64,000 bases of DNA from a virus. The notes beneath the pieces are model-generated. The model was given only the letters and a program-made list of their open reading frames with translations, made no database searches and was not told the origin of the DNA. The stretch lies in IMG/VR virus record IMGVR_UViG_3300043425_001673, positions 1-64,000 of that record; one strand, 5' to 3'. A program made the translations under genes and the position numbers. This document shows, in pieces, positions 8,978-14,359 of the stretch (position 1 is the stretch's first letter; the number at the start of each line of letters is the position of its first letter).

Positions 8978-9980
8978 ATTGATCGAACAGCTGATGCATA
9001 ACGTTCGGACCTTCGGCTTTGAAAAGGTCTTCAAAAGATATTATGGAATCTATCGGGCTCGCGTCACCGACAACAAGGATGAGCAGGAGCGGGGAAGGAT
9101 TCAGGTTGTTGTGCCTTCTCTTTTTGGGGACAACAACAAACTTCCCGAGTGGGCAATACCAAAGGATTTTCGTGCTGCTTCAAAGGGCAAGGGAGAATTT
9201 TATGTTCCTGATGTCGATGATTTTGTCTATATCGAGTTTGAAGCAGGTGATCCAAGGTTTCCCGTCTATTCAGGCGGCTGGTATGGACGTGATGAGGTTG
9301 ACGCTGACTTTGCCTATCAGGATGGTGAGCCAACCATCAAAGGGTTAAAGACAAAATACGGTCACAGTCTTCGCTTTGATGAGACGGCTGGCAAGGAAAA
9401 GATCATCCTGAATACCAAGGCCGGTCATTATCTGATTCTGGATGATACGGCTGACAAGGAAAGTTTTTATCTCATTCATAAAAGCGGCTCCCAACTTCAG
9501 ATTGATGAAAAGGGAAATGCCAAGATGTTTGTAACAGGCGGCGGTTTTTTAAACCTGTCAGCTGAAACCGGGGAAGTGACATGCACGAGTAAGGACGGCG
9601 CATTGGTATCGGTGGAAAAGGGTGTAAAACTTTTTGATTCCACTGGGCAGAACTTTGCGACGATAGATGAGAAGGGTATATTGCTAAACACATCCAAGGA
9701 CTGTCTTATTCAAGGCAACACTCTAAGCGCAAGTGTTGGAACTGTATCATTGAAGGATACAGCCCAGGCAGGCTTGATTATCAAGAACGGCCAAATAGCT
9801 TTAGGAAATTCTGTAGTGGAAGTGTTGGATCAAATTGTGAAAATTTGTGATGCTTTAACCAGTGGTTCGCCGCTAGTAACAACTGGCGTAGGACCGTCTA
9901 GCCCTTTACTTCCACCAGCTTTGACGCAGTTAATTTTGGTTAAAACACTAATTACAAGTTTAAAGACAACAATTTCTTGA
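8967..9980 (+). CDS. gp5-like baseplate spike protein
   Basis: 337 residues, tandem ATG codons at 8967 and 8970. After a short helical lead, residues 28-105 form the gp5/VgrG OB-fold signature (YRARVTDNKDEQERGRIQVVVPSLFG, then FYVPDVDDFVYIEFEAGDPRFPVYSGGWYG). Residues 115-260 are short repeats of the type seen in triple-stranded beta-helix spikes. No lysozyme domain is inserted, unlike T4 gp5. The protein would form the membrane-piercing tip together with the hub. The last 60 residues become AT-rich in the DNA and low in charge. Confidence 0.85.
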   Translation: MMSELIEQLMHNVRTFGFEKVFKRYYGIYRARVTDNKDEQERGRIQVVVPSLFGDNNKLPEWAIPKDFRAASKGKGEFYVPDVDDFVYIEFEAGDPRFPVYSGGWYGRDEVDADFAYQDGEPTIKGLKTKYGHSLRFDETAGKEKIILNTKAGHYLILDDTADKESFYLIHKSGSQLQIDEKGNAKMFVTGGGFLNLSAETGEVTCTSKDGALVSVEKGVKLFDSTGQNFATIDEKGILLNTSKDCLIQGNTLSASVGTVSLKDTAQAGLIIKNGQIALGNSVVEVLDQIVKICDALTSGSPLVTTGVGPSSPLLPPALTQLILVKTLITSLKTTIS

Positions 9981-9985
9981 CTTGT

Positions 9986-10095
9986 ATGCGTGCAAATTGT
10001 AGTCCAATTGACTTCAGTAAAGTGCGCTACTGTTGCGTCCTGTTTTGTTTGTTTATTGTACTGTAGAGTCCTGTGTTGTTTTCTGTTGTGTTGTA
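9986..10095. repeat. T/G-rich degenerate repeat
   Basis: Between the spike gene and the terminator is a T/G-rich stretch with two imperfect copies of about 28 bp, each starting GTCCTGT (near 10038 and 10068) and running into TTTTGTTTG-like or TTGTTTTCTG-like sequence. No coding potential seen. It may be a degenerate leader or an unpaired RNA segment. Confidence 0.3.
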
Positions 10096-10099
10096 ATGG

Positions 10100-10140
10100 A
10101 GCCGATCAACCAGTAATGGTTGGATCGGCTTACTATTTTT
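10100..10140 (+). terminator. Rho-independent terminator after the baseplate spike gene
   Basis: Stem AGCCGATC/GATCGGCT extended by AACCA/TGGTT across a one-base bulge, loop GTAA, then a T-rich tail. It closes the first tail operon and separates it from the accessory gene at 10162. Confidence 0.8.
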
Positions 10141-10161
10141 GTAATTAAATAAGGTAAAGCA

Positions 10162-10761
10162 ATGAAGATGTTTAAAGTAAAAATAAGAGGATTGACACCA
10201 CTTCTTCAACACAGAATGCCTGATGAAACTTTGATGTCTCTTTTACTGGGAACAACTGCAAAAAAGAAAACCGCAGTGCAAAAAGAAATTACGCCGCGAG
10301 AAATAGCGGAAAAGCATGTTTATCAAACAGAAGATGGTTTATTTTATTTTCCAAGTGCTTATATAACAGGCGCATTTATTTCTGTGGCGTCTGATTACAA
10401 ACAGAAGCATTCATCACGCAAGAGCATTAAAAGCATCGCTGGTGGAGTTTTTCGACCTTCAAATGAAATTTGTGTATTGATTGATTCAAAATCAAAACCC
10501 ATGAAAAAGTGGGAAGTTGATATCAAGAAGGGCACAAATCACCAAGCCGGTGCTGTAGCGATTTGTCGGCCACGTTTTGACAATTGGTATTCGGAGTTTG
10601 ACGTATATGTTGATGACAGTATAATTGAGCCAGAAATAGCGCACCAGATTTTGGAAGACGCAGGAAGACGTGCGGGTATAGGAAGTTTCAGAGTTAATAA
10701 GGGCGGGTATTATGGCCAGTTTGAAATCATTTTGTGGAAGGATATTTCCGAAAACAAATAA
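10162..10761 (+). CDS. Unknown conserved phage-type protein, possible RAMP-like fold
   Basis: 199 residues; ATG codons at 10162 and 10168, with AAGG upstream. It begins with an IRGLTPLLQHR segment and ends with a glycine-rich loop AGRRAGIGSFRVNKGGYYGQF. A beta-start, a central helical part and a late Gly-rich loop resemble RAMP/Cas7-type ferredoxin folds, and proteins of this shape occur in many prophages without known function. No catalytic residues are obvious. It stands alone after a terminator with its own leader, followed by a small zinc protein. The RAMP suggestion is tentative. Confidence 0.6.
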   Translation: MKMFKVKIRGLTPLLQHRMPDETLMSLLLGTTAKKKTAVQKEITPREIAEKHVYQTEDGLFYFPSAYITGAFISVASDYKQKHSSRKSIKSIAGGVFRPSNEICVLIDSKSKPMKKWEVDIKKGTNHQAGAVAICRPRFDNWYSEFDVYVDDSIIEPEIAHQILEDAGRRAGIGSFRVNKGGYYGQFEIILWKDISENK

Positions 10762-10773
10762 AGCGGATTTAAT

Positions 10774-11001
10774 ATGAAGGAATTTGTCTGGACCTGTGAT
10801 TACTGTGAAAAGAAAATTTCGGGAACTGAGATTCCAAGAAACTTTTATCAGGTTGAATGCAAGATCAAAACAAGGGAAAAATCCCATGCGTTTGACCTTG
10901 CGATGTGCTCTGATTGCTGGGACAAGACGATTGATACGAGTCCGAAGGGCTTATGGAAGAGATTTCTCAAAAAGCTTCATTCAATCCAAAACCTCACATG
11001 A
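10774..11001 (+). CDS. Small zinc-ribbon protein
   Basis: 75 residues with two CxxC knuckles (CDYC near residue 8 and CSDC near residue 46), the spacing of a treble-clef or zinc-ribbon fold. The C-terminal tail is basic (KGLWKRFLKKLH). It follows the 10162 gene by twelve bases, so both are probably co-transcribed. Its 3' end overlaps a small minus-strand ORF. A nucleic-acid-binding or adaptor role is likely but unproven. Confidence 0.65.
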   Translation: MKEFVWTCDYCEKKISGTEIPRNFYQVECKIKTREKSHAFDLAMCSDCWDKTIDTSPKGLWKRFLKKLHSIQNLT

Positions 11002-11142
11002 CACTTCAGCTATTATCCTGATCAGTTCGTTCTTTCCCCAGGAGTTTTTTGTTCCAATTCTTTCAAGAAGTCCTGTCAAAACTCTCTTTGTCAGGATTTT
11101 CTTTATTGCTTCCTCAGTGAGGATTTCGTTTTCAGTTTTCAC
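10981..11142 (-). CDS. Small unknown protein, convergent overlap
   Basis: 53 residues on the minus strand, GTG start at 11142, three bases after the stop of the Acb2-like gene. The predicted peptide is a charged two-helix protein (ILTEEAIKKILTKRVLTGLLERIG). Spacing and reading direction match the minus-strand operon. It overlaps the plus-strand zinc protein tail-to-tail by 21 bases, with no terminator between. Confidence 0.45.
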   Translation of the reverse strand: MKTENEILTEEAIKKILTKRVLTGLLERIGTKNSWGKNELIRIIAEVSCEVLD

Positions 11143-11145
11143 GCT

Positions 11146-11388
11146 TCAATCCCATGGATAGGCGGGAGCCAGCGCCACAGCTGCATTCGCCGTCATGACC
11201 GCTTCACGCACGCGCCTGAGTGCTGCTGTGCGGTCGGCGCAATCGGGGGTATTGTCGATAATGGCCTGAGCAAAATCCAGGGCTGATTTTCGGATTGCCT
11301 GATAATGGGGAACCCTGTTCTCATCGTCATGATAAGAAAATATATTCAAAAGATTTTCAGAAGTGACCTTGTTGCTGGGATGATTCAT
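11146..11388 (-). CDS. acb2: Acb2/Tad1-hairpin family anti-CBASS protein
   Basis: 80 residues from the ATG at 11388, chosen because GAGGAA lies seven bases upstream; a longer in-frame start at 11454 lacks this. The core matches the Acb2/Tad1 hairpin domain: an aromatic segment (NIFSYH), an IRKSALDFAQAIIDNTPDCADR helix, then REAVMTANAAVAL. Characterised Acb2 proteins form hexamers that sequester cyclic oligonucleotides from CBASS and related defence systems. It lies at the downstream end of a minus-strand block of short genes. Family call is confident by pattern; the ligand is not predictable from sequence alone. Confidence 0.8.
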   Translation of the reverse strand: MNHPSNKVTSENLLNIFSYHDDENRVPHYQAIRKSALDFAQAIIDNTPDCADRTAALRRVREAVMTANAAVALAPAYPWD

Positions 11389-11443
11389 CTGATATTCCTC
11401 ATATTTATATGGAACTTGACGATACATCAAAATCCTGGTTTTT

Positions 11444-11668
11444 TCATTCCTCATAACAAAGATTTTCCGCTATTCCCTTGCATATTTTTTCAGGTCGCCA
11501 AGCGCAAGGAAATATTGCTTCAGTTTTTTCGATTCTTCCCGACATCACCAGTTCCTTAATCATGTCGGCTTCTGGATCACTGGGAAAATACTTCGATGGA
11601 CAGTATTTGCAGTAGTGTTTGTGGACGGATTTTGGACGGTCCCTGACTATTGGCGTTTTGATTCTCAT
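11444..11668 (-). CDS. Small cysteine-rich protein
   Basis: 74 residues. CKYC near residue 20, then FPCAWRPEKICKG and a final Cys suggest a small zinc-binding fold. Short proteins with an FPCAWR-type motif are common in phage accessory regions. Its start overlaps the stop of the preceding gene, so it is translationally coupled. Function unknown. Confidence 0.6.
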   Translation of the reverse strand: MRIKTPIVRDRPKSVHKHYCKYCPSKYFPSDPEADMIKELVMSGRIEKTEAIFPCAWRPEKICKGIAENLCYEE

Positions 11669-11940
11669 ATCTCATCCAAAGCCTTCCGGGCTTCATCAAG
11701 CTTATTTACCGCTTCCACAAGTGAACCATCATCCTCAAGGTCTTCCCGCACATCCTGCGACCATAGTTCAAACCAGCGATCGTAAGCGTTCACAAAGTTA
11801 ATAAGCTTTTGAAGATCATCGGCGCGGACTGTGAGAATTTTATGCGGGGTTGTGCTGGTTAAAGTCGGGGAAATTTCGCGTGTGTTTACGCTCAAATCAA
11901 AACCCAATCGCTCCAAAACCAATCGCTCCAAAGTCTTCAT
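11665..11940 (-). CDS. Unknown protein with tandem LERL repeat
   Basis: 91 residues from the ATG at 11940, which overlaps the stop of the upstream gene; a longer frame to 11994 runs inside that gene. A near-perfect 15-bp direct repeat near 11905-11935 encodes two LERL units at the N-terminus. The rest is acidic and helical. Function unknown; the operon context is anti-defence or early accessory genes. Confidence 0.55.
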   Translation of the reverse strand: MKTLERLVLERLGFDLSVNTREISPTLTSTTPHKILTVRADDLQKLINFVNAYDRWFELWSQDVREDLEDDGSLVEAVNKLDEARKALDEI

Positions 11941-12197
11941 TCCTTGCCCTGCCTTTTTCTGATATCTGCCACAACTTTGCGAACAGGTTCCCAATTGCCT
12001 TTGGCTCTTGCCTCATCAAGTCCACAGCCAAGAACGATGAAGGCGATTTCATCATTGCCTGCGAGGATTTCCTTGACAGGTGGTCCAAGATCATCAGGAG
12101 CAAATCCAATTTCTGCAAGGGTTACAGAGATGGTGACGGCAATCTTTTCCCTTAAAAGTCCAATCAAATGATCCTGTTCATGCTGCTTATTTTGCAT
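11937..12197 (-). CDS. Unknown small protein
   Basis: 86 residues, ATG at 12197. It has a helical N-terminus, a central FAPDDLGPPVKEILAGNDEIAFIVLG segment and a basic end (VADIRKRQGKE). AAGGA in its own 3' end serves as ribosome site for the next gene. Overlaps both neighbours by a few bases, consistent with one polycistron. No family recognised. Confidence 0.55.
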   Translation of the reverse strand: MQNKQHEQDHLIGLLREKIAVTISVTLAEIGFAPDDLGPPVKEILAGNDEIAFIVLGCGLDEARAKGNWEPVRKVVADIRKRQGKE

Positions 12198-12510
12198 TCA
12201 TTACATCCTTCTGCGCTTTTTCAACAAGAGCTTCGGTCTTTTTCTTCAAATCATCAATATCGTTGGGATCAAAATATTCAATATATTTAGCAACACGCTT
12301 CACATTTTCGCAAAGCTGCTGGCCTTTATGGCAAAGGATATAGATCGGTTTATCCTTAAGTATGGCAAGTCCAAACTGCATGACAGCGACAGGATCTTTT
12401 TGGTATTCGCTTGTGTAAAGGCTTAAAAAAATGGCAGAGCTATCAATCGACTTTTGATTTCTATGCAGCGAGTCAGAGAGCCATTTCTTTTCTTCGTCAT
12501 TGAGTTCCAT
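12187..12510 (-). CDS. Possible TIR/SLOG-like small protein
   Basis: 107 residues from ATG 12510. The segment SAIFLSLYTSEYQKDPVAVMQFGLAILKDKPIYIL followed by CHKGQQLCENVKRVAKYIEYFD has the strand-helix-strand order of TIR- or SLOG-type nucleotide-related folds. The usual TIR glutamate cannot be placed with confidence. It is the first gene of the minus-strand block that ends with the Acb2-like sponge, so a role in nucleotide-signal defence or counter-defence is plausible. Assignment is tentative. Confidence 0.5.
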   Translation of the reverse strand: MELNDEEKKWLSDSLHRNQKSIDSSAIFLSLYTSEYQKDPVAVMQFGLAILKDKPIYILCHKGQQLCENVKRVAKYIEYFDPNDIDDLKKKTEALVEKAQKDVMNAK

Positions 12511-12619
12511 GCGTTGTCATTCCTATGGTTGTGTGTCCAACCAGAGTTAAAACAAATTCATGAAAAATGCTTCGATAAATTTTTTGTATGGAGAAAATTC
12601 AGGAGTGATGAAAAGGGGT

Positions 12620-12975
12620 TTGGTGGAGGGAGCCACCATAGTTTAGCATACTACCGCTCCCCCCGGTGTCGAAAGAAGAAATACCCATTCTTCCCCCGAG
12701 ATAGTTTTGTCAGCTTTGCTTCGGACTCTTTGAATAATAAGGATTGGCTGCTGAAATTCCCGCTTTGCCGTCTAAGCTACCAGCCCTCACAGAGTTTGAT
12801 CTTTGCAAACGCTCTGAGGGCCGGGCAGGAATCGAACCTGCGTCAAGAACCATAAATCCCTACATTCTCTGATTCATCCTTTTCACTGACTTCAGTCTGT
12901 GTCCTCAAAAAGCTGCATGCATCGGTTGGCACCTTTGCCTCAGACTCAATTTGAAACTGACACTGAAACTAGGAC
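12620..12975 (-). ncRNA. ssrA: Candidate circularly permuted tmRNA
   Basis: On the minus strand, a canonical T-arm (12825-12841, stem GCAGG/CCTGC, loop TTCGATT) is preceded by a GTAGGGATTT...TTGAC block resembling the tmRNA segment just before the T-arm. The 3' acceptor strand (12815-12824) pairs over 10 bp with TGAGGGCTGG lying downstream (12780-12789), with a further paired extension across the 25-nt spacer. A D-like arm (12762-12777, with TTAGACGG) follows, and a P2 helix of nine pairs plus seven of eight more joins 12737-12753 to 12844-12863. This arrangement is that of two-piece, permuted tmRNA. No CCA is encoded, the base pair at G3 is not G-U, and the tag frame is unclear. Ends are approximate. 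Confidence 0.6.
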
Positions 12976-12986
12976 AGGTTTATCTA

Positions 12987-13754
12987 TCAGGAACCCGGCT
13001 GCGATTCAACCGCGACTCCATCATTGAGGAATGAAAAAAGAGCATCAGCAAGCTGGACGTTTGGAACCTCAACCTCGTTGGCTTTCGATCTTGCTTTCTT
13101 GACAGCTGTGATCAAAACGTCGATCCGTTCAAGAAGGCGCGATTTTTCTGCAGGGCTCATCTTCCCGCTTGATTTTCTGACTGTCCAGCTACCGATTGTC
13201 TCGTCGATCATGATCATTTGCGTTTGAGCAGGGTGCTCGGGTGTCGCAGGATAAAGAACGATCGGCTTTGGAATCTTGGCCGTCTTCGTTGTGACCTGAT
13301 CATCAGAGATGAAGGTGTCAACGTTCTGCAAATCCTGGGACCACTTTTCATCTGGCTCAAGGGTTGGAATGGCCAGATACATCTGCTTTAGATGCTTGAG
13401 ACGTGATTCAAGGTTAAGGAGCATCGTTGCCGGAACATCGCGGGCAATCGTAATGCCGTTGATAACAAGATCATGTTTTGCAAGCTGGTTGGCTGCTTCT
13501 TTTTGATAGGTCAAATCAATAAGACGCTTCACATACGTCTCAGTGTGGATCAGCTTTTTTTTGACCGTGGTCACAAGCGGTTTATTTTCAGGTGGAAAGA
13601 CTTCTCCATCCTCGTTTTTTGGCCGATAGGTCCGCGACAGACCTTGGAAGTGCTCGGCTTTTTTTGAAAAGACGTTGATGGTTTCGTTCAGCACCGCTTC
13701 CGATGATGATTTGACATCCGGCTCGACTGCCAGAATCTCATGCAATTTACCCAT
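12987..13754 (-). CDS. DUF7873-like conserved protein
   Basis: 255 residues from ATG 13754, with GAGG ten bases upstream; an in-frame TTG two codons earlier is unlikely. The segments FQGLSRTYRPKNEDGEVFPPE, ITIARDVPATMLLNLE and KHLKQMYLAIPTLEP match a conserved protein family known from phages and actinobacterial gene clusters (DUF7873), function unknown. It heads the minus-strand unit and is followed after about 15 bp by the tmRNA candidate. No catalytic motif is visible. Family recall is from memory of the motif order. Confidence 0.6.
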   Translation of the reverse strand: MGKLHEILAVEPDVKSSSEAVLNETINVFSKKAEHFQGLSRTYRPKNEDGEVFPPENKPLVTTVKKKLIHTETYVKRLIDLTYQKEAANQLAKHDLVINGITIARDVPATMLLNLESRLKHLKQMYLAIPTLEPDEKWSQDLQNVDTFISDDQVTTKTAKIPKPIVLYPATPEHPAQTQMIMIDETIGSWTVRKSSGKMSPAEKSRLLERIDVLITAVKKARSKANEVEVPNVQLADALFSFLNDGVAVESQPGS

Positions 13755-14359
13755 AAGCAAAATACCTCAAGAGAATGAAACTGAAAATGAAGTGAGAAGT
13801 GTTTTCCCGGATGTGTTTTTGTCACGACTCGGGAGGGGTATGCAATCGAAACGATTCCGTTTCGTCCTCGGAAGAGTCAAAATGCTCGGCCAAAAGTTAG
13901 TGCTTTATAGTGTGTCATTGCTGCGAAAGCCTTGACCTATAAAGCATTGATAAATTTGGTTTTTTTTTGTTGAAGAGATAAGGCGGGGAATTTACTGTGA
14001 GTGGGTTGAATTGATGGTCGAATTAGCTTTCAAGTTTGGCGACTAGGGCTAACCCGACACTTTCAAAATCAACATCAGATACCTCGGGAACAGAAGAAAG
14101 AATTCAGAAACAACCACTAAACAGAAAGGAGAACAAAACTAAGCGGAGAACTCACCCTACATGACTTGTCCTTTGTAGTGCTTCGCACTTCAACGGACCG
14201 GGGTTCATTACGTTCGGGCTTTATGGTTTCGGTGATCAATCGAACCAGACTGCCAAAACAGAACCTTTGTCTTTAACAGCCTCGAAAAACTTCGAGGGGG
14301 TTCCTAGTTCATAAGTCCAAATTGGACTAGACCTTCATGACTTAGTTCGCCGTTCCTTT
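13755..14359. ncRNA. 605-bp hairpin-rich non-coding region before the primase-RT gene
   Basis: No credible ORF. Strong stems: 13826-13878, a compound hairpin with GACTC/GAGTC, GAGG/CCTC and CGAAACG/CGTTTCG arms; 13901-13946, ten-bp inverted repeat TGCTTTATAG/CTATAAAGCA, followed by a nine-T run near 13962; 14168-14198, 12 of 14 pairs around a TTC loop; 14280-14297, CCTCGAA/TTCGAGG; 14314-14328, AGTCCAA/TTGGACT. A direct repeat TTCGCCG is at 14346 and 14369. The region must contain divergent control for the flanking genes. It may also encode a structured RNA used by the reverse transcriptase, or a replication origin. Strand and ends of any RNA are unknown. Confidence 0.45.

Noticed and set aside
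12780-12865. Ordinary tRNA gene on the minus strand
   Set aside because: A T-arm is present, but the acceptor 5' strand and D-like arm lie downstream and there is no anticodon arm; the permuted tmRNA reading explains more.
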